Shown here piece after piece: positions 1 through 6,378 of a stretch of DNA of 9,847 bases. The DNA lies in assembly GCA_009930445.1 (NCBI GenBank), contig RZYD01000068.1, forward strand, positions 1 to 9,847, read 5' to 3'. Source of the DNA: Bacteroidia bacterium (GTDB taxonomy: Bacteria > Bacteroidota > Bacteroidia > Bacteroidales > BM520). Below the pieces are notes generated by a model that did no database searches, had not been told where the DNA came from, and worked only from the letters and a program-made list of their open reading frames with translations. Every line of letters starts with the position of its first letter. Position 1 is the stretch's first letter. The translations under genes were made by a program, and so were the position numbers.

Positions 1-10
1 CTTTTCCATC

Positions 11-67
11 AGTGGTCTCCTTTGGTTGAGTACCGCCAAATCTAACCGATTTGGCGTGGAGACCACT
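11..67. repeat. Nested inverted repeat / long hairpin
   Basis: A 10-bp outer arm (AGTGGTCTCC, 11-20) is perfectly complementary to 58-67. A 9-bp inner arm (CGCCAAATC, 34-42) is perfectly complementary to 48-56 around a 5-nt loop. A 13-nt bulge at 21-33 sits on the left side only. There is no T-run after it, so it is not a standard intrinsic terminator. It lies 71 bp upstream of the CBASS-like operon and could be an element boundary, an end of an upstream unit or an operator. The structure is seen directly; the role is unknown. Confidence 0.75.
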
Positions 68-138
68 ACCTACTTTTAACAATTTATGGGACATTACCAA
101 GCAATACCCATGAAACAAAAATTGCAACAGAGTAACTT

Positions 139-939
139 ATGAAAAAGAAAATATTCATGATGATGGATTTCTCCGATCCGATAGCAGGTGAGGCCTATAA
201 ACATTGCATTCGGCCCGTTTGTGAACACCTCGAATTAGTTATAATACGAGCGGATGAGATCCTTGGTGTAAACCCGATATATGAGGACATAATCCGGGAA
301 ATCCAACATGCGTCCATTCTTATCGCGGACATCTCAACCAAAAATCCGAATGTGTTTTATGAACTGGGCATTGCTCATACGCTCAAACAAGGACAAACCC
401 TTATCATCACACATGAACAATGCGACAAGTTGCCCTTTGACATAAGGCATTTCCGAGTCATTGAATATGAAAATTCGATTCAGGGCACCAAAATCTTTGA
501 AGAAAAACTTCGGCAGACGCTCGAAGCGTTATTGCAAAATCACAAGGCAGTTTATCAGGAAGAATTTGAACTCGTTCTGTCCGTTCTTGTTGCCGATGGA
601 AAAGAAGGCGATGTTTTCGCATTAATCGGCATGTTCAAGAGCACCGGATTCATCAGGAGAGATGAAATAATATCGGTAGAAGCGACCTTCCCGAACGGAA
701 CCGTTACACAAAACAATTTCCAAAGCACAAATCCATTGGCAGCCTTTGTAAAGCTGAACTATGTGACAATCATTGACAATCGTCTTATGATAACCGAAAA
801 AGGCAAGGCGTTTGCAGAACACGCCATGGGAAAAGGAAAAGGTTACAACTGCCACATACTCAATGGGATTACAATCGCCGAAAACTACAAATCAATGTTT
901 TCCAAATCAAAAGAGAGCCAATCAGATGACAAGCAGTAA
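139..939 (+). CDS. Nucleoside 2-deoxyribosyltransferase/TIR-like protein with C-terminal winged-helix-like region
   Basis: The N-terminal ~130 residues match the NDT/TIR-like nucleotide-binding fold often annotated as 'nucleotide-binding protein'. The diagnostic stretch is IADISTKNPNVFYELGIAH (about residues 62-80), with Glu75 in the position of the catalytic glutamate of NDT/TIR NAD-cleaving relatives, followed by LPFDIRHFRVIEY (98-110). Residues ~140-235 look like a winged helix, ending in a typical 'wing plus LMITEKGKAFAEHA' pattern. No signal peptide or membrane segment is seen. The ATG at 139 has only a weak ribosome site (CAGAG). It is the first gene of the operon and overlaps the SLATT gene by 14 bp. 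In this context it may be a nucleotide-cleaving effector or a sensor/regulator of the CD-NTase module; which one is inference. The fold call is fairly secure, the enzymatic activity is not. Confidence 0.8.
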   Translation: MKKKIFMMMDFSDPIAGEAYKHCIRPVCEHLELVIIRADEILGVNPIYEDIIREIQHASILIADISTKNPNVFYELGIAHTLKQGQTLIITHEQCDKLPFDIRHFRVIEYENSIQGTKIFEEKLRQTLEALLQNHKAVYQEEFELVLSVLVADGKEGDVFALIGMFKSTGFIRRDEIISVEATFPNGTVTQNNFQSTNPLAAFVKLNYVTIIDNRLMITEKGKAFAEHAMGKGKGYNCHILNGITIAENYKSMFSKSKESQSDDKQ

Positions 940-1465
940 TCAAGTTGAAATTGATAACGAAGGGAATTCGTATTTAGTTACTGAATATATTCAGGAATCT
1001 CATCGCATTGAAGAGGATTCCATCTATTCGGCAAAAGGCCACTATAACGCAGCGGCAATTTGGAGATGGGTTCATTTATGGATTGGAATCCCAAACACTA
1101 TTCTCGCTGCAGTTGCAGGTGTTAGCGCTTTTGCCAATTATCCAGTGTTCGCCGGATTCCTGACGGTAGTTGTAGCGGCTTTGTCAGCGATTGCGACATT
1201 TCTGAACCCCAGTGAAAGAGAATCAATACACAAGAAATGTGCAGGAGAGTACCATGCCCTAAGAAACCAGTCTCGAATTTTTCGCAATATTACCACGAAA
1301 CGTTTAAGCAATAGTATTGATGACTTAAATGCTGCTTTTGAATGTCTTATTGCCAAACGAGATGACTTAAATGCAACATCGCCTCAAATACCGAAAAGAG
1401 CTTTTCATAAAGCACGACAGGGAATAGAGGAGGGTGAAGCTACTTATAAAGAGGATAAATCATGA
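926..1465 (+). CDS. SLATT-type two-transmembrane effector protein
   Basis: This 179-residue protein has two adjacent hydrophobic helices (about residues 48-70 and 74-94). A conserved-looking cytoplasmic helix follows: NPSERESIHKKCAGEYHALRNQSRIF, residues 94-119 in two pieces around Ser100. This is the layout of SLATT domains (SMODS and SLOG-associating 2TM effectors), predicted to form membrane-disrupting pores when a CD-NTase product is sensed. An open frame extends back to 812, but the ATG at 926 is preferred. It follows an AAGAGAG ribosome site at 911-917, overlaps the previous gene by only 14 bp, and the longer version would add 38 low-complexity residues inside the upstream gene. Its stop overlaps the CD-NTase start (ATGA). 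The SLATT subfamily was not assigned. Confidence 0.85.
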   Translation: MTSSNQVEIDNEGNSYLVTEYIQESHRIEEDSIYSAKGHYNAAAIWRWVHLWIGIPNTILAAVAGVSAFANYPVFAGFLTVVVAALSAIATFLNPSERESIHKKCAGEYHALRNQSRIFRNITTKRLSNSIDDLNAAFECLIAKRDDLNATSPQIPKRAFHKARQGIEEGEATYKEDKS

Positions 1466-2247
1466 GTGTACAAACATATCTGGAACGTCGTTCTCGTGAA
1501 GCCATTTTAAGAGACGACGAAAAAACATCCATTCAGACATCCATTCAGACATTGAAACAGCGTTTGTCATATTCGGGGTTGCAGATTTCGGAAAGCTTTC
1601 AATTCGGATCATCGACAAGGGGCACGATTTTACCCCGCAAGATGGATGAGAAGTCCGATATTGATTATATGATCGTTTTTTCTGACGGTGGCTATAATCC
1701 ACAAACGTATATATCGCGACTTAAATACTTCGCTGAAAAATATTATTCATCTTCCGAAATCAAGCAATCACATCCGACAGTGGTCTTGAATCTCAATCAC
1801 ATAAGTTTTGATTTGGTTCCCGCTTTCAAACGTTCCTATGATTCAGAATATGTTATTCCTGCATCGAATAAAAGCTATATGGAATGGATGCCAACATCGC
1901 CGAATGCATTTAATGCTAAACTGACGGAAGCAAACAAGCGATCGAACTCACTTCTAAAGCCAACGATAAGGCTCCTGAAATATTGGAATGCCTGTTCCAA
2001 CCATATTTTCAGTTCTTATGAATTGGAGCAGATGATCACGAATCGTCTCTTCTATAATTGTTATTCAATCAGAGATTACTTCTTTGATAGTATTCTAAAT
2101 CTATCATTCGATACTCAAACTGCATCATCAAAGACAAGCAAGCTGATGGCCGCGCAAAATACTATAAGACAAGTATTAGATTATGAACGTCGAGGAGAGT
2201 TATTACTTGCTGAAAGTGTAATCAAACGGATTATTCCTGAGTACTGA
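1462..2247 (+). CDS. SMODS-type CD-NTase (cGAS/DncV-like nucleotidyltransferase)
   Basis: This 261-residue protein should synthesise a cyclic di- or oligonucleotide alarm signal. The nucleotidyltransferase core is clear. Helix N with GS at 49-50 (FGSSTRGT) is followed by the metal-binding pair DID at 66-68 and a third acidic residue, Asp117, in ISFDLVPAF. The OAS-like helical segment LKPTIRLLKYWNA (165-177) and SSYELEQM (184-191) follow, as in SMODS proteins. All three catalytic acids are present, so it is probably active. The length is at the short end for CD-NTases, but the C-terminal helix ending KRIIPEY looks natural. The ATG overlaps the SLATT stop by 4 bp and has an AAAGAGG site at 1448-1454. 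The product nucleotide cannot be read from sequence. No Cap2 (E1/E2) or Cap3 (JAB) gene is linked, so if this is CBASS it is of the short type. Confidence 0.9.
   Translation: MSVQTYLERRSREAILRDDEKTSIQTSIQTLKQRLSYSGLQISESFQFGSSTRGTILPRKMDEKSDIDYMIVFSDGGYNPQTYISRLKYFAEKYYSSSEIKQSHPTVVLNLNHISFDLVPAFKRSYDSEYVIPASNKSYMEWMPTSPNAFNAKLTEANKRSNSLLKPTIRLLKYWNACSNHIFSSYELEQMITNRLFYNCYSIRDYFFDSILNLSFDTQTASSKTSKLMAAQNTIRQVLDYERRGELLLAESVIKRIIPEY
1525..1548 (+). repeat. 12-bp tandem duplication inside the CD-NTase gene
   Basis: The unit ACATCCATTCAG occurs twice back to back, giving a doubled SIQT in the helix before the nucleotidyltransferase core (residues ~23-30). It keeps the frame and lies upstream of the active site, so it probably does not inactivate the enzyme. 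It looks like a recent slippage event. Confidence 0.85.
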
Positions 2248-2263
2248 ATCCTGAAATTATTAG

Positions 2264-2416
2264 CTAGATAACAGCGGTAAAGAAAACATAGGACATTATG
2301 AAAAGCGAATGGAAGCCGAAACACTCCTCGATACCGCCAAACGCGCCGTTGAAATCGCCATTGAAGAGGGGGAAGAATCGGCGTTGCGATATCTGGAGCA
2401 GCATGAAACCCATTGA
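2264..2416 (+). pseudogene. Remnant or very short reading frame of unknown family
   Basis: Open from the TAG at 2261-2263 to a TGA at 2414-2416, this frame encodes a protein-like acidic helical tail. From the in-frame ATG at 2309 it reads MEAETLLDTAKRAVEIAIEE, then GEESALRYLEQHETH. Its amphipathic pattern and codon use look like real coding DNA, unlike the overlapping longer frame starting at 2298, which runs into non-coding repeats. No clear ribosome site precedes the ATG at 2309. It may be the 3' end of a gene deleted when repeats invaded the spacer, or a 35-residue peptide. The family was not recognised. Confidence 0.4.
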
Positions 2417-2424
2417 CAAAAAAC

Positions 2425-2509
2425 CTCTGTGCTCTCCGCGCCCTCTGCGGTTAAATCCCGCATCCACAGCCCGGAAGAATCAACCGCCAAGCACGCAGAG
2501 AGCGCAGAG
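2425..2509. repeat. Imperfect inverted pair of CTCTGYGCTCT-type intergenic repeat
   Basis: Arm 2425-2454 (starting CTCTGTGCTCTCCGCG) and the reverse complement of 2480-2509 (starting CTCTGCGCTCTCTGCG) agree at 23 of 30 positions by eye, around a 25-nt loop. Related text recurs at 9388-9413 (CTCCGTGAACTCCGTGCTCT). This marks a dispersed intergenic repeat family. No gene is supported here; frames through it are artefacts. Confidence 0.7.
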
Positions 2510-2546
2510 AATGGGCACATGTTCATTTTTCTGCCCAAAACAAAAC

Positions 2547-2623
2547 TTCCAACCATTGGAACTTTCCAAATCAAAACGTCCAATCATTGGAACTTTTTAA
2601 AAGCGCGTTTCCAATGATTGGAG
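2547..2623. repeat. Three 15-bp palindromes at 31-bp period
   Basis: Three related palindromes occur at 2547-2561 (TTCCAACCATTGGAA), 2578-2592 (GTCCAATCATTGGAA) and 2609-2623 (TTCCAATGATTGGAG). Their centres, 2554, 2585 and 2616, are exactly 31 bp apart. Copies 1 and 2 are also followed by ACTTT. The array ends 43 bp before the ATG of the Abi_C gene. It may be a dispersed intergenic repeat in a regular array, or a set of operator sites on one helical face (31 bp is about three turns). Both are inference. Confidence 0.8.
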
Positions 2624-2666
2624 AAGCATTTGAAACAGGAAAAAGTCACAGCTTTAAGATAAAAAT

Positions 2667-3422
2667 ATGAGCCGAAATAGAAGCAGACCTATTGAAGAAG
2701 TGTTGACGCATTCCAGACCGGATTTGGCAGCATTGCTTGCCGATACCACCTATGAATTAGATGAAGGCTCGACGTATGGCAGTAAATCATGTTCGACTCT
2801 CACAACGGTTCTTCTGTTTGCTTCCGCCGAGCAGGTTGGCCAGTCAAAAAAACTGAGTTACGAAGACAGACGTTGTATTATAGAAGCGTTTCATGCTATT
2901 TATCCGGTTCAAGATAATGCCCCTGAAATTTGCGACATATCCTTTTGCCTAGCGCAAAGGGATGAAACACGCCCTACACCTTATCTTGAACATGTTGATT
3001 TCGAATACATCAGCGAACAAATACGTAAATGCGACGAAAAAATCGAACGTGAAGATTTTGATGGAGCAATCACAAATGCCCGCACCTTGTTGGAAACTGT
3101 TTGCAAAACCATCTTAACCATAAGAAACATTGAGTTTAAAAATAACACCGACTTATCCCAACTATACAAAAGCGTCGCACATGAAATAGGGCTAGCACCA
3201 GAGTACAAAACAGACAAAAACGTGAAACAAATTTTGTCAGGCTGCAATGGGATTGTCAGCGGTCTTTCCGCATTACGTAATTCACATAGTGACGCACATG
3301 GAAAATCGCCGTCACCAAACTATAAAACGCCCAAACGCTACGCGCTTCTTGCTGTTGGAGTCGCAAAAACACTTTCGGATTTTTTGTATGCAACGTTTAT
3401 AAAACAGGAGCATAATTCATGA
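2667..3422 (+). CDS. Abortive-infection C-terminal (Abi_C, HEPN-like) domain protein
   Basis: This 251-residue soluble protein has an Abi_C-type C-terminal half. The region from FDGAITNARTLLETVCKTIL (131-150) through LSQLYKSVAHEIGL to SGLSALRNSHSDAHG (198-212) is characteristic. RN at 204-205 and His211 give an Rx6H motif of the kind found in HEPN ribonuclease-like folds. The N-terminal ~110 residues (MSRNRSRPIEEVLTHSRPDL onward) were not assigned beyond resembling the sensing part of such proteins. Abi_C proteins are typically phage-defence toxins or partners; RNase activity here is inferred from the motif only. The ATG at 2667 has a weak ribosome site. The stop overlaps the TcmP start by ATGA, so the gene appears to head the middle operon. 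Confidence 0.85.
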   Translation: MSRNRSRPIEEVLTHSRPDLAALLADTTYELDEGSTYGSKSCSTLTTVLLFASAEQVGQSKKLSYEDRRCIIEAFHAIYPVQDNAPEICDISFCLAQRDETRPTPYLEHVDFEYISEQIRKCDEKIEREDFDGAITNARTLLETVCKTILTIRNIEFKNNTDLSQLYKSVAHEIGLAPEYKTDKNVKQILSGCNGIVSGLSALRNSHSDAHGKSPSPNYKTPKRYALLAVGVAKTLSDFLYATFIKQEHNS

Positions 3423-4102
3423 GCCGAAAAGATCATCATATCAAGCCCTATGATCAAGGAACGCTGGACAAGTTGACGCTTTATTATGAGTACGTTCGCG
3501 CATGGCTGCCCGTATTTTTTAATCAGGAACACATAAACGCCATACAAATATGTGATTTATTCGCGGGTCCCGGGTGTGACGCGGAAGGCACCCCGGGAAG
3601 CCCCATGTTGGCATATGAGGCCATAAAGGAGTTCAGCGTTCAGAATCATCACCAGATACCTGTCACGCTTCATCTAAATGAATATGCTTCTGAAAAATAT
3701 AAACAACTGCAACAGTGGAGGAATGAGGTAGAAAACATACCACATGTAGCCATTGAGTTGAATAACGCTGATTTTGAGAAAGCTTTTGAACCGGTAAAAT
3801 CGGTATGCCGTAATTCAAAAATTGCAACACTGCTCTTTCTTGATCAAAACGGGGTTAAATTTCTTACTCCGAATGTGTTTGAATTTTTGGTCAATTGCCC
3901 GACAACTGATTTTATATTCTTCATCTCATCTGCAATCATGAATCGTTTTGGCGATGAGTCTGAAATTAAAGACTGTCTGATGCTAACCGAAGACGAGAAG
4001 AAACAGATGACGGGGAAAAACGTTCATCGAATTGTTGCCGATGCATATCGCCGATATATCCCGAAAGACAAGCCATACTATCTCGGTCATTTTTCAATAT
4101 AA
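3419..4102 (+). CDS. tcmP: Three-Cys-motif partner protein TcmP, N-terminal part (ended by premature stop)
   Basis: Residues 1-227 match the TcmP family, which is habitually encoded beside a radical SAM-like protein with a three-cysteine motif. A methyltransferase-like glycine loop, CDLFAGPG (45-52), is followed by EGTPGSP (56-62), HLNEYASEKYKQL and the family-like LLFLDQNGVKFLTP. The frame hits TAA at 4100-4102, yet the same frame continues with clear TcmP sequence to 4534. The intact protein would be about 371 residues, so this is a truncated product or a pseudogene. The start is well supported: AGGAG at 3406-3410 is 8 bp upstream, with a 4-bp overlap with the Abi_C gene. The molecular function of TcmP is not established; a SAM-dependent or nucleic-acid modifying role is inference. 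Confidence 0.85.
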   Translation: MSRKDHHIKPYDQGTLDKLTLYYEYVRAWLPVFFNQEHINAIQICDLFAGPGCDAEGTPGSPMLAYEAIKEFSVQNHHQIPVTLHLNEYASEKYKQLQQWRNEVENIPHVAIELNNADFEKAFEPVKSVCRNSKIATLLFLDQNGVKFLTPNVFEFLVNCPTTDFIFFISSAIMNRFGDESEIKDCLMLTEDEKKQMTGKNVHRIVADAYRRYIPKDKPYYLGHFSI

Positions 4103-4534
4103 AAGGGATCCAATGTTTATGGTTTGATATTCGGATCTCCTCATCCCAGGGGTATGGACAAATTCATGACGCAATGCTGGAAAATGGATAATGTACGAGG
4201 CGAAGCAAATTTCGATATTGATGATGAGGGAATAGACTCGCGTCAACCCTCATTATTTCCGGAACACGACAAGCCTCGTAAATTGGATGTCTTTGAACGC
4301 GAGCTTGAAGACGCAATCCTTGGAAAAGAAGTCTATGACAACAAACAGATTTATATTTATGCGTTGGAACGTGGTTTTTTAGCTAGGCACGCCAAGAAAG
4401 TTGTAAGCGAAATGATTCATAAAGGAAGGTTGCCTAAGCAGAACGTAAATATTTCTTATGATGCATGGAAATCCTCAAAGCCTAAACAGGTCATTGTTCT
4501 TCCCAAAGGAAATACCGATGAACGTAATCTATGA
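4103..4534 (+). pseudogene. tcmP: TcmP C-terminal part, in frame after the premature stop
   Basis: Immediately after the TAA at 4100-4102 the same frame reads KGSNVYGLIFGSPHPRGMDK, then FMTQCWKMDNVRGEANFDIDDE, the expected continuation of TcmP. It ends with a helical region resembling a winged helix (YDNKQIYIYALERGFLARHA) and stops at 4534. Internal restarts are possible at a TTG (4124) or ATG (4154), but neither has a good ribosome site. Because the 3' end overlaps the radical SAM start by 17 bp, loss of translation here could also reduce expression of the next gene. One base change separates this from an intact gene, so the lesion is recent, a sequencing error, or a recoded stop. The context (ATA TAA AAG) has no obvious readthrough signal. 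Confidence 0.75.
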
Positions 4535-5243
4535 ACCAAAGGGTCGCGCGCGGGAATATTCGCCGTTGGCGTGTAATTTGTATCGGGGGTGTACGCATGG
4601 ATGCCTCTATTGTTATGCCCCGGGGTGCATGAGGACGACGAGCGCGAAGTGGCATGAGGGGGCAGTTGTGCGGTCGCGGGTGCTGGAGCTATTTGAAAAG
4701 GATGCGGCGAAATTGCGGGGTGATCCGCGGAAAATCCTGTTCAGTTTTTTGAGCGATCCGTATCAGCCGTTGGAGGCGACCGAGAAGATCACGCGGCAGG
4801 CGTTAGAGATGGTAAAGAAATACAATCTAAGAAGCCAAATTCTGACAAAAGGCGGCGTTCTGGTGGAGAGGGATTTTGATTTAATGAAGGCATGCGGAAC
4901 GGAATTGGGGGTGACCCTGTGTTTTGTGGACGACGAACTACGACGCAAGTGGGAACCAACGGCTGCGAGTGTGGCAGAACGTCTGCAATTGCTTTGCAAC
5001 GCCCATGCAGCAGGTTTGCACACGTGGGTGAGCTTAGAGCCCGTGATTGATCCCGATCAGGCACTGGCTGTAATTAGGGAAGCGCATCCATGGGTATCGT
5101 TTTGGAAAGTTGGCAAGCTAAACCACATGAAGGAAGTCGAAAAACAGGTGGATTGGAGGCTGTTTCGTCGGGAGGTTGAGGCACTTTTGCAGCGTTTACA
5201 TGCAAATTACTATATCAAAGACGATTTGCGGGCGTTTTTATGA
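4518..5243 (+). CDS. Radical SAM protein, SplB/Rv2578c-like (COG1533 type)
   Basis: This 241-residue protein carries the radical SAM motif CTHGCLYC (Cys25, Cys29, Cys32), which binds the [4Fe-4S] cluster that cleaves S-adenosylmethionine. Cys19 and Cys37 lie nearby. Other family landmarks are FSFLSDPYQPLE (75-86), ILTKGG (108-113), KWEPTAA (144-150) and WVSLEPVIDP (170-179). It resembles spore photoproduct lyase-like proteins but is shorter; the substrate is unknown. The frame opens at 4458, but the ATG at 4518 is chosen because AAAGGA (4505-4510) sits 7 bp upstream and conserved sequence begins there. It overlaps TcmP by 17 bp and the next gene by 4 bp. It is visibly richer in G than the AT-rich genes before it, which suggests a separate origin. 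It is the likely three-Cys-motif partner of TcmP. Confidence 0.9.
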   Translation: MNVIYEPKGRAREYSPLACNLYRGCTHGCLYCYAPGCMRTTSAKWHEGAVVRSRVLELFEKDAAKLRGDPRKILFSFLSDPYQPLEATEKITRQALEMVKKYNLRSQILTKGGVLVERDFDLMKACGTELGVTLCFVDDELRRKWEPTAASVAERLQLLCNAHAAGLHTWVSLEPVIDPDQALAVIREAHPWVSFWKVGKLNHMKEVEKQVDWRLFRREVEALLQRLHANYYIKDDLRAFL

Positions 5244-6346
5244 GCAGGTTGCTTGTACACACTCTTTTTGATAGGGAGTTGCGCCGCACGGCTGAAGGTA
5301 TAGCTTATGACGAGATGCCTATGACGGAGCTATCATCTGGTGATCTTGATGCTGAGGCCATTCGTGCTGCATTTGGGGAGAAGGAACCTGTAGAAGAAAG
5401 TCAGTTGATTACGCTTAAATTGCTTGTCGAGGATCAAGGCCGGCTAGTGCCGACTCGGGGCGGAATGCTGTTATTTGGTAAGGATCGGCAACGATATTAT
5501 TCTGATGCATGGGTTCAATGCGGTCGTTTTCTTGGAACGGAAAAAAAGGATATATTTGATCATGTAAATATTGATAAGCCACTGCCGCAGGCGGTTGATG
5601 AGATCATGCTTTTTTTGAAGAAGCATGCTTATCGTAGTGCAGATTTGTCAGAAATTCGGCGCAAAGACAAATGGAGCATACCATTAAGTATTTTACGCGA
5701 AGCTGTTATTAATGCCTTGGTGCATGCAGATTATTCACAACGTGGCGCACCAACTCGCGTTGCCTTTATGGATGATCGGATAGAAATTGAAAATCCAGGA
5801 ATACTGCTTCCGGGACTAACCATTGCGGACCTTCGCCGGGGAATTTCTAAAATTCGCAATCCGGTTATTGCCCGCGTGTTTCGCGAGTTAGGTCTGATTG
5901 AACAATGGGGCACGGGAATACGCCGTATTTTTGATGATGCCCGTTCGTTGAAGCTTCGTGAACCGTGCATCGAAGAGATTGGAATGCATCTTCGACTTAC
6001 GGTCTTTTTGCAGGAGCCTTTTCGGCAGGAACAGCAAGTCAGTGAGCAAGTCGGTGAGCAAGTCGATGAGCAAGTCAGTGAGCAAGTCGGTGAAGGAATG
6101 GCAACGCGTGTTTTAGCGGTCTGTGCGGAAAAACCTGCCAGTAAGCAGGATATTTTGAGCGCATTAGGTTTGAGCAATGCGTATATGAATTATAAACGCC
6201 ATATATTACCATTGATTGAGTGCGGCTATATCTCTTTTACGATTCCCGAAAAAACAAAGAGTCGGTTTCAAAAATACAGGGTGACAGAACAAGGTGCTGA
6301 AGTTCTGAAAAAGGGGAGGCAGCAGGGGCAGTTAACGCAGGCTTGA
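5240..6346 (+). CDS. GHKL-type ATP-binding protein with winged helix (COG2865-like), lacking the AlbA_2 domain
   Basis: This 368-residue protein contains a HATPase_c_4-type ATP-binding domain. The N-box EAVINALVHADYS (Glu154, Asn158, His162, Asp164) is followed by DRIEIENPGILLPG (179-192), the ISKIRNPVIARVF segment and the glycine box WGTGIRRI (223-230). A C-terminal winged helix (about 288-357) is separated from it by five QV(S/G/D)E repeats. Relatives usually begin with a ~110-residue AlbA_2/Schlafen-type domain. Here the protein starts near the end of that domain (AYDEMPMTELSSGDLDAEAI), so it is N-terminally short. The ATG overlaps the radical SAM stop as ATGA, implying translational coupling and co-function. 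Such proteins are usually called transcriptional regulators or ATP-binding proteins; the target is unknown. Confidence 0.85.
   Translation: MSRLLVHTLFDRELRRTAEGIAYDEMPMTELSSGDLDAEAIRAAFGEKEPVEESQLITLKLLVEDQGRLVPTRGGMLLFGKDRQRYYSDAWVQCGRFLGTEKKDIFDHVNIDKPLPQAVDEIMLFLKKHAYRSADLSEIRRKDKWSIPLSILREAVINALVHADYSQRGAPTRVAFMDDRIEIENPGILLPGLTIADLRRGISKIRNPVIARVFRELGLIEQWGTGIRRIFDDARSLKLREPCIEEIGMHLRLTVFLQEPFRQEQQVSEQVGEQVDEQVSEQVGEGMATRVLAVCAEKPASKQDILSALGLSNAYMNYKRHILPLIECGYISFTIPEKTKSRFQKYRVTEQGAEVLKKGRQQGQLTQA
6035..6094 (+). repeat. Five 12-bp tandem repeats encoding QV(S/G/D)E
   Basis: The units are CAAGTCAGTGAG, CAAGTCGGTGAG, CAAGTCGATGAG, CAAGTCAGTGAG and CAAGTCGGTGAA, back to back and in frame. 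They form a flexible or coiled linker between the ATPase and winged-helix domains. Linkers of this kind are common in this family, and copy number may vary by slippage without breaking the frame. Confidence 0.95.
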
Positions 6347-6378
6347 GCAATAATGCCGACGGGAAAAGGAAGTTAACA

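Noticed and set aside
24..47. attC-like core sites: GTTGAGT (GTTRRRY) and ATCTAAC (RYYYAAC)
   Set aside because: The order is inside out compared with an attC site (RYYYAAC should come first), and the two motifs are simply arms of another inverted repeat. No integrase or cassette array is seen.
812..925. N-terminal extension of the SLATT protein
   Set aside because: It would overlap the upstream gene by 128 bp and adds 38 unstructured residues; the ATG at 926 has a good ribosome site.
2298..2617. Open frames of 100 and 62 codons in the spacer
   Set aside because: They run through the inverted repeat and the palindromes, giving low-complexity translations; no homology pattern is recognisable.
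2547..2623. Regular 31-bp spacing as a mini CRISPR array
   Set aside because: Repeats are only 15 bp, palindromic and divergent, with 16-bp gaps, and no cas genes are present.
4100..4102. TAA in tcmP as evidence of an alternative genetic code or programmed readthrough
   Set aside because: Other genes in the window end normally at TAA or TGA, and the context has no known readthrough signal; mutation or error is simpler.
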